Assembly: GCA_014529385.2 (NCBI GenBank)
Contig: CM043954.1
Location: forward strand, 95,561,247-95,625,246
DNA from: Adiantum capillus-veneris
Lineage: Eukaryota; Streptophyta; Polypodiopsida; Polypodiales; Pteridaceae
Direction: 5' to 3'
DNA length: 64,000 nt
A program made the translations under genes and the position numbers. This document shows positions 55,554 to 64,000 of this stretch, in pieces (position 1 is the stretch's first letter; each line of letters begins with the position of its first letter). The notes below the pieces were generated by a model. The model saw nothing but the letters and a program-made list of their open reading frames with translations. It did not search any database and was not told the DNA's origin.

Positions 55554-56493
55554 TGTTAAGGCGGTTACGCCGCTAGCGGAAGCTAAATAGCGAGAACTCA
55601 ACCAACAACAGAATTTGTCAGACGAGGACGGAGCTTGACCCGCAGGCGCATGGAAACAACTAGGTGGGTGTCAAATCACCTACTCGACCTTCTAATGACA
55701 ATCACTACTAAGGAAATCAAATCTAAGTTCTAAAATACGCAAGTGACTGAAATCCGGACTACGAACGAATGCTATACGAAACAGGATCTAGAATCATCGA
55801 ATCGATCTCAAACTCAAGGGGAAGTCTATACACTAGGTAAGAACAACACCCTAAAGACTTGAACTGCAAAATCAACCTATAACCACTCCGTGCGGTAAAC
55901 GCGTATGAAGACAGGCCGAAAAATATAGGTGACCGAAACTTGACCCCGATGGTACTAATGTGTAGCTCTACTCGTTGTGGTTCTATAGATATGCTGCACG
56001 CTCTATTCCGACACACGAGTTGGAAGAAAACTCACACCGAAGCTCGTAGGAACTTACCACACATAGAAGCCGATAACGCGCACTCTTGGTATCAGTGCGT
56101 AGCTCTCGCCGTTGCTAACACAATGGCGGTGTCGCTTCTCCAATGGCGGCTCCGTAGCTCGCGTAGCAAGTAGATAAGACTCTCTCTCTCTCTCACTCTC
56201 TCTCAGACACAGTCACGGCGCTCAAAAACTCACCTTTGATTAATAATTGAATCTCTTTTAGGTTACAAAACTTTGGCTTATATACCTCAGCCTTGGAGGT
56301 GAGAACATCTCTAATTATTTACATCAGAAGGTGAAATTACGTCGGAATTACAAGCTGGAAACTCAATTGAGTCCCGTTACTTAATGAATGGCTCAAATCA
56401 AAATTAATGTCGGAAAGACATTTATTACAATCAATGGTTACAAAATGATGGGTGTGAGCAAAAATGTGGGTGTGATCCTCTGCTGGCTCAACA
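55554..56493 (-). repeat. G2 5' LTR
   Basis: 940 bp, coding-strand TGTTGAGCC ... GCCTTAACA. The TATA box GGTATATAAGCC is at 56275-56286. It has 15 bases at its start not found in the 3' LTR. Confidence 0.95.
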
Positions 56494-57258
56494 GGCATCA
56501 TCTTGGATGATGGCGGCAAGAAGATGATTTTGCGCATGCACGGTCTTTGCTCTCAGGTGTTTAGACACTACATACTAAACACCTGGAGTGAAGTACCGAA
56601 TGAATTAAAAGACAAAGTCATCAACATGCTTCATGACGAGTTTCCCGTTCCAACACGAGATGACCGCTTCAATGACGATGTGATGAAGGTTCGAATGCGC
56701 GAATACTGCAAGCATAAGTGTTCCGAAGTGCAAAAAGCAATCAAGCATGGATGGAACATACCAGATTGGCTGGACAAAGAAGATTGGAAGCATGCGAAGA
56801 AAGAAGCGCACGAGAATCCCGACAAGTGGAAGCAACAAAAGGAGGCAGCCAGAGCGCGAGTAGAGGCAGGGAGCCTGTACCACTTGGGGAGCAGCGGGTG
56901 GGCATCATTTGAGGCCAATTTTGTAAGTGTTCGCATCTATGTTCGATAGTTTAGGGTTAATGGGATTTGAAATTCTAACATAATGGATTCTTTGTATGTT
57001 TTGACAGTGGTCGTTTACAGGACGTGATCCCACTCCGTACGAGCGTGAGTACGCAGGCAGGAAGGGCTTAAACACCCTTATAGACTTCCTGACTTCTCGC
57101 GGCGGCATGGTTAGTATTAGGGTTTATTCTTTTCTATTTATTGTATTGTTTTATAAACATCGCTCGCTATATGTTTATACTTACAATGGGCTATCTTATT
57201 GTTTTTTTTGCAGAATCCGACAGATACGCCGCTTGGACGCGATGAGACGTCTCATTAG

Positions 57259-57640
57259 ACGACGTCAGTTTAGCCATAGCTAGATAGCATTAGTTTCTTT
57301 TTGTCCTAGCTTATGTATCATGAGACCATGTAACTATGTATTTTTGAAAACCATGTATATTTTTTAAATAATGACAATGGTTTGTAACTATTACATTTGC
57401 AATGATTAACAATCAAGTGATTTTGTTGCTGTGTACAATTGTCATTTATTTACTTCCATCAATTCACGCTTGTCATTTTTGTATCTTTATTTTGCAACCA
57501 ATATGTACTATGGATGTTGGAGTTAATGATTATATTGTCTTGTCGGTGACTATTTTGGGTCTATATTTACCTTTGCACTTTTTTTCAAAGGTAAATAGAC
57601 CAATGAAACATTCAGCCCCCAAAAATTTTTAATCTCGGGC
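57259..57640 (+). other. CACTA-2 3' trailer, no gene
   Basis: AT-rich sequence between the second gene's stop and the subterminal repeats. No coding region is recognised. Confidence 0.6.
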
Positions 57641-57644
57641 ATCT

Positions 57645-57871
57645 CTATATTAGGCTCTGCAGCGTTGCTATAAGCGTTGCTATAAGCGTCGCTATCTATG
57701 GCCCTGCAACGTCGCTATAAGCGTCGCTATATAGCGACGCTTATAGCGACTGCAATAGCGACGTTCTCTTATCGACACTAATAGCGACGCTTTTAACGAC
57801 GCGGGGGTTTAAAAAACCCAGTATATTTTCGTCACTATAAGCGTCACAAGAGCACACAACCTCTTGTAGTG
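57645..57871. repeat. CACTA-2 right subterminal repeats and terminus
   Basis: At least eight GCGTCGCTATA / TATAGCGACGC motifs in both orientations, including the perfect inverted pair GCGTCGCTATATAGCGACGC. The element ends in ACAACCTCTTGTAGTG at 57871. Confidence 0.9.
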
Positions 57872-58133
57872 TCCGTAGAAAAACACAACCGGATTTGACC
57901 TACGGCTTGTGTATTTGGCGTTTCTTCTATCTGTTTGACCTACGGCTTGCCATACGCGCTCTTGACATTGCCTAAAGACTACAATATCATCTACGGATGA
58001 ATTCAGTAGGCATAGAAGCCATTTTCGAACTCCGTTTGCGTTTTCCCATAGAAAAACGCAATCGGATTTGACCTACGGTTTGTGTATTTAACATTTCTTC
58101 TGTCCGTTTAACCTACGGCTTGCCATACACCGT
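57872..58133. repeat. Two units of a TTTGACCTACGG repeat (CACTA-1 continuation)
   Basis: TTTGACCTACGG/TTTAACCTACGG occurs four times in two ~180-bp units, each with GTAGAAAAAC.CAA..GGATTTG and a following CGGCTTGCCATAC. The first unit's left half lies at 28605-28619, across CACTA-2. The region is probably part of CACTA-1 or its target. Confidence 0.6.
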
Positions 58134-59263
58134 TGTTAGGTGCAACGGAATGAATGTTTTTTTTCTCAAGATTAGTGATCTTTATTGCCCAATGTTCCTT
58201 TTAGTTCTTTTTGGGAAAGAGAGAGCTTTCCGTCTTGTAGAGTGCTGTTGTCATCACAAACAAAGTGAGTGGATTGTGCGTGCAAGTGAATGAGACCGAG
58301 AGAAGGAGAGAGAAGAGATATGACACCCGAGAGGTTGTAAAACCCTCCTACGAAGGCCCCACTCTCGTCCGCGAGAGTGGTCTATTCTTTGATTGCACAA
58401 AGGTGTACAATGCGTATGCAATGGACTATGCAACTTGGTCTATGCCGATGACGACGACTATGACGACGATGACGACGACGATGACGATGACAACGACGGC
58501 TGAAATCTGAGATCTTCTAATCGCTGAATTTCAGGACTGTTTCGGTGGCTGAAAATGACTGTTTTGGTTGCGTTTTCTTGGCTGAAAAATGAGGTTTCTT
58601 AGGGCTGAAAACTGATGGTCTTTACGGGCTGAATCTGCTACACTTTAGGTGAATAATGCCGGTCTTAATTTGCTGTTGAAATCCAAAAACGCCAGAGGCT
58701 GAAATTGGTCCTTCTGTCGCCAGGGTTCTGCAAATGCAAAAACGCTAGGCTGATTTGCTGTGTCGTGATGACGCCGGGGCTGATTTGCTATGCACAAATC
58801 GCCAAGGCTGATCTGATGCAAAAACGCTAGGTCTTCTGTGGAGAAAACACCAGAGTAGTCGCGAAGGTTGGTCTTGTTGAGAGGTTGCCTGTTGAGCAAG
58901 GTGCTCCTGCTGGCTCTTGTGCCAGAAAAGTGCTAACTTGGCTTTGCTTATATATTAACTTAGAAAAATTGCCCTACCTACTTTTGTTGGAAAGTCACTT
59001 AAAAAAAATAAGTGAAAATAACCAATAAATAGGAAAATAGGCTAAATGCACTGGAAAATTCTCCTAACTGATGCTAATGGATTTTGATGGGAATTCCGAT
59101 GATCATGTTGTGTGCAACCGGAGGATATGCATCTATGCTAAGTGACTGGGCATGCACGGTCTACGAATAGACTCACAAAAGTGCCAGATCACTGCTAATC
59201 TAAACTGACTAAACCCTGCTGTGGTGTAGCTTGTCCACGAACACATAGGGTTGGGATGTGTCA
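58134..59263 (-). repeat. Element D 3' LTR
   Basis: It runs from TGTTAGGTGC to about GATGTGTCA, where a pyrimidine run (TCCCCTCCTTTTG, 59271-59283; purine tract on the coding strand) follows. The TATA box is TAATATATAAGC near 58948-58960. An inner region (58670-58850) has degenerate repeats of GGCTGATTTGCTRTGC and CGCCRGGGCT. The inner boundary is uncertain by about 10 bases. Confidence 0.65.
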
Positions 59264-59279
59264 CGTGATATCCCCTCCT

Positions 59280-60100
59280 TTTGAAAGTGAGGTACTGGTA
59301 CCGAGATGTATGGCGTCGAGGGAGATCACCAACAGCATCTGGAATCCTGGAAGGGACTCTTCGCCGGCCCACTCTGATGTGTGGGTCGTGCGGTACTTGA
59401 ACTTCATAAAGGTCTGCAACGCTTGCTTCTTTGGGCTGCCAAAATCGACACAAAGTCTTCTGTGGCTTCTTTGATGCGTCAACTTCGTCGAGTATCCTAA
59501 TTCTTTCGTCTTCAAGAATCTCCATGGTTGAAAATTCCTGAAACCATCTCCAACACAAAACAATGAACATACCCATTCCATGTAAAGTGAAGGAAAAAAA
59601 TATTGTCTTCTCTAAAGACTGTGTATGCAATGTAGATGAAAATAGAGACGGAGTTGCAACCCGTTCATCAAACACATGCAAACAATGAGGTCAAATCTTT
59701 TCTGTTTGATCAAAATCAATCAACTGTGGCAAATCACAATGGAAATGCCCATGCTTGGTGCTCATACAATCATGTGCTCTTTCGGAAACTGTGTCATGCC
59801 AAGGAAGAGACATGGAATGTGACTTCCCGACATACAAACTTTTCAACTTTTCACAAAAAATCCGCATACATTCGTGCTCATCCATGAGAGAAACACGCTC
59901 AACATACAGTATGTCATGCCTAGTAAAAGGGATCACATAACGATGTTGACTAAAATACAAGAAACCGTCACGAATGAAACACTCGAACAATGCGTGCGTA
60001 TCAATCATGCGAACACATAATACTTCCTGTGATGGTTCCTTGGACCAAGGCTTGAGAGCCAAGATCGGTTTTTCGGGATCTAGCAAATCTTCTTGTGGGG
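59280..60100 (-). pseudogene. Element D interior, decayed frames
   Basis: Minus-strand frames 59691-60086 (FECFIRDGFLYFSQHRYVIP) and 59280-59560 (LEDERIRILDEVDASKK, QYLTFKRRGYHVTHPN) have no recognised domain and lie in different frames. They may be exons or remnants of one protein downstream of the gag-like ORF. Confidence 0.4.
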
Positions 60101-60215
60101 GATCTGTGGACCTCTACTCGAAACCCAAGATCGATTTTGGGTGATTGATCGAATCTGCAAACGAGGTTAGCTTCGCTAGAAAAAGCATCCACTAACACAT
60201 CATCCTGGTGAACAA

Positions 60216-60812
60216 TCACATCGTCTTCATGCAAATCTCATGCTCGTGAGAAATCACATCTTGATCATGCAAATCATCATGCTTGTCATTGTCATCCAAA
60301 TCATTATACAAATCATTGGCATCCAAATCATCATGCTTATCATTGTGCTTCAAATCATCATGCAAGTCCTGTGTATCATGCTTTGGAGAAGAAGAGACTG
60401 AGACAATCTCCTTTCCCCAAATCTCTTGCATCTGTGCATGAACTTGAGAATAGAGTCGCCAGAACTCTTTGTTTTGTTGGTCGCTCTGTTCTTGTATTGC
60501 TTTTCTTTCTGCTTTGTCTTCTGCATGTCTGCGATCCATTTCTGCTTTTCTTTCTGCATGTCTGCGTTCCATTTCTGCTTTTCTTTCTTTGCATTCATGA
60601 TCAAATTCTGCCATTCTTTCTGCATTTCTTGCTTCCCGTTCTAACCTCCTTTCCAGAAACATCTGGTCTAAAGCCTCCATAGGAGTTAGTGCAATCTTTG
60701 ACGTAGATGAGAAAGGGTCGGAAAAACCTCTTGGTGAGGAAAATTCTCCTTCCCCTCTCTCATGCTCATCACCTCCAAGCAAAGTATCCATTCCACTTCG
60801 AGTGATGACCAT
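60216..60812 (-). CDS. Element D gag-like charged protein
   Basis: 198 codons starting MVITRSGMDTLLGGDEHERG, the start style of plant Ty3 gags. A helical block of RKAEMERRHAERKAEMDRRH-type heptads (about residues 70-115) is followed by an acidic His/Asp repeat tail (HDDLKHNDKHDDLDANDLYN). The DNA shows short in-phase repeats around ATCATGCTTGTCATTGTC. No capsid major-homology pattern or zinc knuckle is visible, so gag identity is inferred from position and start only. Confidence 0.5.
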   Translation of the reverse strand: MVITRSGMDTLLGGDEHERGEGEFSSPRGFSDPFSSTSKIALTPMEALDQMFLERRLEREARNAERMAEFDHECKERKAEMERRHAERKAEMDRRHAEDKAERKAIQEQSDQQNKEFWRLYSQVHAQMQEIWGKEIVSVSSSPKHDTQDLHDDLKHNDKHDDLDANDLYNDLDDNDKHDDLHDQDVISHEHEICMKTM

Positions 60813-61271
60813 TCTGCAACCGTGGGCCGTTCTTGTGTTCTTAAGACCACGAGGAACTTGGGTTCTTGGGGGTTCTTGATTCGTGAGAATCTAGGGTTCT
60901 TGAGGTTCTTGATTCGTGAGAATCTTGGGTTCTTGAGGTGTTCTTTTTCTTGCAAATCGTGTTGGAGAAGGATCTTCTCTTCACCCGAGTTCTACTCCTT
61001 TCTGTAGGCGCACCCCTTGGCGGCCTTGCGCTCACACCAAGATTTCTTTTTCTTACCTCACGTCGATTGGCCGGCCGCTAAGTGCACGGTCCGCTCTCAA
61101 TGAGTGAAAAGAGACACAAGGGGAGGCTGGACAAGCCCTTCTTTCTTGGGATTCCTGTCACTCTTCAACAAAACACGATTAGGAATCGCCACGCCCAAGT
61201 AAACTTGGGTTCGTGCGATCGCAACAAGCAAAAAAAATTCTTGTGGTTCTTTCCTTGAGTAATGCAGAACA

Positions 61272-61292
61272 CTTCCAAAGCTCTAATGCCAA
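61272..61292 (-). other. Element D primer binding site
   Basis: The coding strand after the LTR reads TTGGCATTAGAGCTTTGG, two changes from the usual tRNA-iMet site TTGGTATCAGAGC. Confidence 0.65.
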
Positions 61293-61603
61293 TGTTAGGT
61301 GCAGCGGAATGAATGTTGTTTTTTCTCAAGATTAGTGATCTTTATTGCCCAAGGTTCCTTTTAGTTCTTTTAGGAAAAGAGAGAGCTTTCCGTCTTGTAG
61401 AGTGTTGTGGTCACGAAAAAAGTGAGTGGATTGTGCGTGCAAGTGAATGAGACTGAGAGAAGGAGAGAGAAGAGATACGACACCCAAGAGGTTGTAAAAC
61501 CCTCCTCCGAAGGCCCCACTCTCGTCCGCGAGAGTGGTCTATTCTTTGATTGCACAAAGGTGTACAATGCGTATGCAATGGACTATGCAGCTTGGTCTAT
61601 GCC

Positions 61604-61638
<35 letters not shown>

Positions 61639-61772
61639 CTGAAATTTGAGATCTTCTAATCGCTGAATTTCAGGACCGTTTCGGTGGCTGAAAATGACTA
61701 TTTGGCTGCGTTTTCTTGGTTGAAAAATGAGGTTTCTTATGGCTGAAAATTGATGGTCTTTACAGGCTGAAT
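61293..61772 (-). repeat. Element D 5' LTR, U5-side part
   Basis: It matches 58134-58612 with scattered differences (for example an ACGATG microsatellite length change near 61603) and stops at GGCTGAAT where the copia LTR begins. Confidence 0.85.
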
Positions 61773-62094
61773 TGTAAAGAATGAGGATGTAAGAGAGCTA
61801 CACAAGACAAGAACAAAGCACACAGAGATGGAAAGCTTCTTCTTCTTCTTTTCAGAAAAGAGAGTACAAAATGACTAAGTGCTAAAGCTGAAAAGTAGCA
61901 CATATGTACATGCGGTCACTAAGTGTGAACTCGCTAGAAGCGTACTAGGCTGGCACTATAAGTGTAGTCCAGCTGTAGAATCACTGGCAGAGATCCTCCG
62001 TGTGGGTCACCTAACGCGCCAGTGAGTAAATGCCGTAAGCGGCCAAGACCCGTAGTGGATACCAGCTCAAGGTGTAGAGCTCGACATCTCAACA
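61773..62094 (-). repeat. Copia element 3' LTR
   Basis: 322 bp. The coding strand starts TGTTGAGATGTCGAGC after the purine tract and ends CATTCTTTACA. It interrupts the element D LTR; TGAAT (61768-61772) is the expected duplication, but the partner copy is outside the window. Confidence 0.85.
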
Positions 62095-64000
62095 CTCCCC
62101 CTCGAGCTCTGCATGTCGCAGAGTCCAAGCATAGTCCGGAAACGTCGAAGCTTCTCAGCTCCGAGGGCCTTGGTAAAGATATCCGCTATCTGCTCCCCTG
62201 TGCTGACGTAGACCAAGTCGATGTCGCCCGCCAACACTCGCTCTCGAACGTAGTGGTAATGGACCTCTATGTGTTTGGTCCTAGCATGGAACACTGGGTT
62301 CCTAGCCAACTGCATGCTGCTAAGGTTGTCACAATGAATGACAATCTGCTGGTCCACCTGTACTCCCAAGTCCTCAAGTAATGTGCGTAGCCAAGCTACC
62401 TCGCACGCCGCAACTGCTGCACCTCTGTACTCGGCCTCTGTGCTCGATAAAGCAACCGTAGGCTGCTTTTTGCTGCTCCAAGTAACAACAGCACTCCCAA
62501 AAGAGAACATGAAGCCACTCGTAGATCTCCTATCAACAATGCTACCTGCCCAATCTGCATCTGTATACCCATACAATGCTAATGGTGCATCTGCTGCATA
62601 GAACAATGCGTAGTCAAGAGTCCCTTGCACGTACCTAAGTGTGCGTTGTACTCCATCCAAATGTGGCTTCCTCGGAAGCTGCATGAACTGACTCTCCAAG
62701 CCTACTGTGTAGCTCAAGTCTGGCCTTGTGATAGTCAAGTAGATTAGACTACCCACCATCTTTCTGTACATATTGACATCCTCAACAACATCACCCTTCT
62801 CTGCACTCAGCTTTGCATTCACATCCAAGGGAATGGAAATCGGCTTACAATCAGCCATACCATACTTTGACAACATGTCCAAAGCATATTGTCTCTGTGA
62901 CAGCCATACACCCTCTGGAGTCGTGATCACTTCAATGCCAAGAAAGTAGCGCAACTCGCCCAAATCTTTCATTTCAAACTCCTGTTTGAGAACACCCTTC
63001 ACATGGTCAATCTCCATAGCATTGTCACCAACAATAATAAGGTCATCTACATATATGGTAATGACCACAATCCCCACATCACTCTCACGTACATAGAGTG
63101 AATGATCAGCATGAGCTCTCCTAAAACCAATACTGACAAGATACTTGGCAATCCTGTCATACCATGCTCTAGAGCCCTGCTTCAAACCATACAAAGCTTT
63201 GAGAAGTCTGCATACATAATCTGGGTAACCTGGATCGACATAACCAGGTGGCTGATCCATATACACTTCCTCTTGCAACTCACCATTCAAGAAGGCATTC
63301 TTTACATCCATTTGATGCATAATCCATCCTCTAGACGCAGCCACTGCTATGACAGCTCTCACAGTCGTCATCTTTGCCACTGGAGCAAAGGTCTCCTCAT
63401 AGTCTATGCCATACGTCTGTGCATAACCCTTTGCGACCAGCGTTGCCTTGTGACGCTCAATGTTGCCATCAGCCTTATGCTTGGTTTTATACACCCATTT
63501 ACAGCCAATAGCTTTCTTGCCACTTGGCAATGGCACCAACTCCCATGTGTCATTTGCTTCCAATGCAGCCATCTCTTCATTCATTGCATCATCCCAATGC
63601 ACATTTCCAACTGCATCCTCAAAACATGTGGGCTCCACATCCTGTATCACCTTAGCCATGTAGGCTTGGTGATGCGCAAGATACCCATCATAAGTCAATT
63701 TCTGAACTGGATTTCTGACTCTATTAGATCTGCGCGGTCCTTGGTCACTCCTTTGCCCTCTAGCATCTTCTTGTACTTTCCTTACACCAGGTGTCCTGAC
63801 AGCCGGAATTCCAAATTCCTCATCAAGACTTTGTTCAGAACCATCTGAATCCATGTCTACATGTGAAAAACCTGATGATGCATCAACCATAAAGGGAGGT
63901 TCATCAACCTTTTCCTTTCCTTTTCGTGATACATTCCCTATACCTGTTGGTGGAGTAACCTGCGTACGTAGTCTACCATTCCATGGTTTCTCAACAGAGC
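62067..64000 (-). CDS. Ty1/copia pol, RT and RNase H (5' end outside window)
   Basis: An open frame from the right edge to 62067 (over 640 codons visible). The N-terminal part is a linker (RRSNRVRNPVQKLTYDGY). The RT has WELVPLPSGKKAIGCKWVYK, FAPVAKMTTVRAVIAVAAS, DVKNAFLNGELQEEVYMDQP, PGY, LYGLKQGSRAWYDRI and the YVDDLIIVG active site. Then come the LGELRYFLGIEV and KPISIPLD landmarks, and RNase H with GYTDADWAGSIVDRRSTSG, ALSSTEAEYRGAA and TKHIEVHYHYVRERV. No premature stop or frameshift is seen, so this is the best preserved enzyme in the window. Gag, protease and integrase would be beyond 64000. The stop lies 28 bases inside the LTR. Confidence 0.93.
   Translation of the reverse strand, partial: SVEKPWNGRLRTQVTPPTGIGNVSRKGKEKVDEPPFMVDASSGFSHVDMDSDGSEQSLDEEFGIPAVRTPGVRKVQEDARGQRSDQGPRRSNRVRNPVQKLTYDGYLAHHQAYMAKVIQDVEPTCFEDAVGNVHWDDAMNEEMAALEANDTWELVPLPSGKKAIGCKWVYKTKHKADGNIERHKATLVAKGYAQTYGIDYEETFAPVAKMTTVRAVIAVAASRGWIMHQMDVKNAFLNGELQEEVYMDQPPGYVDPGYPDYVCRLLKALYGLKQGSRAWYDRIAKYLVSIGFRRAHADHSLYVRESDVGIVVITIYVDDLIIVGDNAMEIDHVKGVLKQEFEMKDLGELRYFLGIEVITTPEGVWLSQRQYALDMLSKYGMADCKPISIPLDVNAKLSAEKGDVVEDVNMYRKMVGSLIYLTITRPDLSYTVGLESQFMQLPRKPHLDGVQRTLRYVQGTLDYALFYAADAPLALYGYTDADWAGSIVDRRSTSGFMFSFGSAVVTWSSKKQPTVALSSTEAEYRGAAVAACEVAWLRTLLEDLGVQVDQQIVIHCDNLSSMQLARNPVFHARTKHIEVHYHYVRERVLAGDIDLVYVSTGEQIADIFTKALGAEKLRRFRTMLGLCDMQSSRGSVEMSSSTP
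62095..62108 (-). other. Copia polypurine tract
   Basis: The coding strand reads GCTCGAGGGGGAG directly before TGTTGAGATG, the classic copia tract context. Confidence 0.85.

Larger units (their letters stand above)
37483..56493 (-). mobile_element. G2: 19-kb Ty3/gypsy element (non-chromovirus)
   Basis: LTRs of 927 and 940 bp flank a 17.1-kb interior coded on the minus strand: gag-PR-RT, RNase H-integrase, a second protease-like ORF, and a distant coiled-coil ORF. The primer site (TTGGCGCCGCTGCCGGGGAC) resembles the tRNA-Asp site used by plant Tat/Athila-like elements. There is no chromodomain. LTRs differ by about four substitutions and one 2-bp CT indel over 925 bp, so insertion is recent. 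Despite that, pol has two indels and ORF3 has two stops, so the copy may have been mobilised in trans or carry assembly errors. Confidence 0.93.
36943..57258 (+). pseudogene. CACTA-2 second gene, split by G2
   Basis: The start at 36943 gives MDDDKFLSSFSPQQRQWYVE, then a Ser/Arg-rich region, a Gly-rich GGGGGGGCCGGG run and TPVDTP/TPVETP repeats, the last reached after a frameshift near 37280. G2 interrupts the codons at 37482/56494. Beyond it are a basic W-rich domain (RHYILNTWSEV, HGWNIPDWLDKEDWKHAKKE), a GTAAGT donor at 56923, an exon at 57008-57109 (WSFTGRDPTPYEREYAGRKG), and a final exon at 57214-57258 ending DETSH-stop. The role is unknown; the family accompanies TNP2 genes in CACTA elements, and CACTA-1 has the same gene at 1657-2775. 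Confidence 0.7.
28620..57871 (+). mobile_element. CACTA-2, carrying a solo LTR and G2
   Basis: The left end is CACTATAAGC and the right end is CCTCTTGTAGTG (CACTACAAGAGG inverted). Both are followed inward by GCGACGC/TATAGCGACG subterminal repeats. A TCC duplication flanks it. Plus-strand genes are a TNP2/DUF4218/DUF4216 transposase gene (30746-36523) and a second gene (36943-57258). Removing the solo LTR (32702-35774) and G2 (37483-56493) leaves about 7 kb. The terminal inverted repeats agree only over CACTAYAAG. TNP2 lacks its core, so the element is non-autonomous. Confidence 0.8.
58134..61772 (-). mobile_element. Non-autonomous LTR element D, right LTR truncated
   Basis: TGTTAGGTGCARCGGAATGAATG starts both 58134 and 61293, and similarity runs about 480 bp to the copia insertion at 61772. 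The interior (about 59271-61292) codes on the minus strand for a MVITRSG-starting charged protein and small fragments, without enzyme motifs. A primer site resembling tRNA-iMet adjoins the right LTR. The rest of the right LTR must lie beyond the copia element, outside the window. Confidence 0.8.

Noticed and set aside
55759-56173. Paired small ORFs repeated at 37688-38102
   Set aside because: They are the two LTR copies of G2; repetition reflects LTR identity, not genes.

Overview
The window is plant nuclear DNA made almost entirely of nested transposable elements. Plant hallmarks are En/Spm-type CACTA transposons with TNP2, DUF4218 and DUF4216 segments, a chromodomain Ty3 retrotransposon, a very large Ty3 element with a tRNA-Asp-like primer site, and a Ty1/copia element with a purine-rich tract next to its LTR. 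GT-AG introns are visible inside the transposon genes. The density and depth of nesting suggest a land plant with a large, repeat-rich genome. A fern, lycophyte or gymnosperm would fit, but this is only an impression. No intact host gene was found.

Layer 1 is an old minus-strand CACTA element (CACTA-1). Its 3' end is at 378 and it survives as 378-3271, 27841-28619 and probably 57875-58133. Its DUF4216 exon is cut by layer 2, a Mutator-like element (3272-27840) defined here by 9-bp target duplications (8/9 identical) and about 54-bp in-register terminal inverted repeats. This MULE carries a decayed linker-histone-H1-like fragment and a possible SWEET-transporter exon, so it may be a Pack-MULE. 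Inside it is layer 3, a chromovirus (G1, 4139-25414, duplication GGAAC). Inside the RT/RNase H junction of G1 is layer 4, a tandem gag-only LTR array (LTR-int-LTR-int-LTR, 7810-20587, duplication GCGT).

An intron of CACTA-1 also received a plus-strand CACTA element (CACTA-2, 28620-57871, duplication TCC). CACTA-2 contains a solo LTR of the layer-4 family (32702-35774, duplication GTAT) at a splice acceptor. It also contains a young 19-kb minus-strand Ty3 element (G2, 37483-56493, duplication GGCAT; LTRs differ by about four substitutions and one 2-bp indel) inside its second gene.

G2 is the most unusual object. After gag-PR-RT-RNaseH-integrase it has a second complete retropepsin-like domain. 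Its integrase zinc-binding region is tandemly duplicated with identical spacing. It has an internal polypurine tract, a large coiled-coil third ORF, and nine copies of a 22-bp palindrome confined to two noncoding regions.

The right end holds a non-autonomous LTR element (58134 onward) whose second LTR is cut at 61772 by a Ty1/copia element that runs off the window. Most coding regions are broken by frameshifts or premature stops, which are often UAG. Nothing here looks like a functioning host pathway; the genes are transposon replication machinery in various states of decay.
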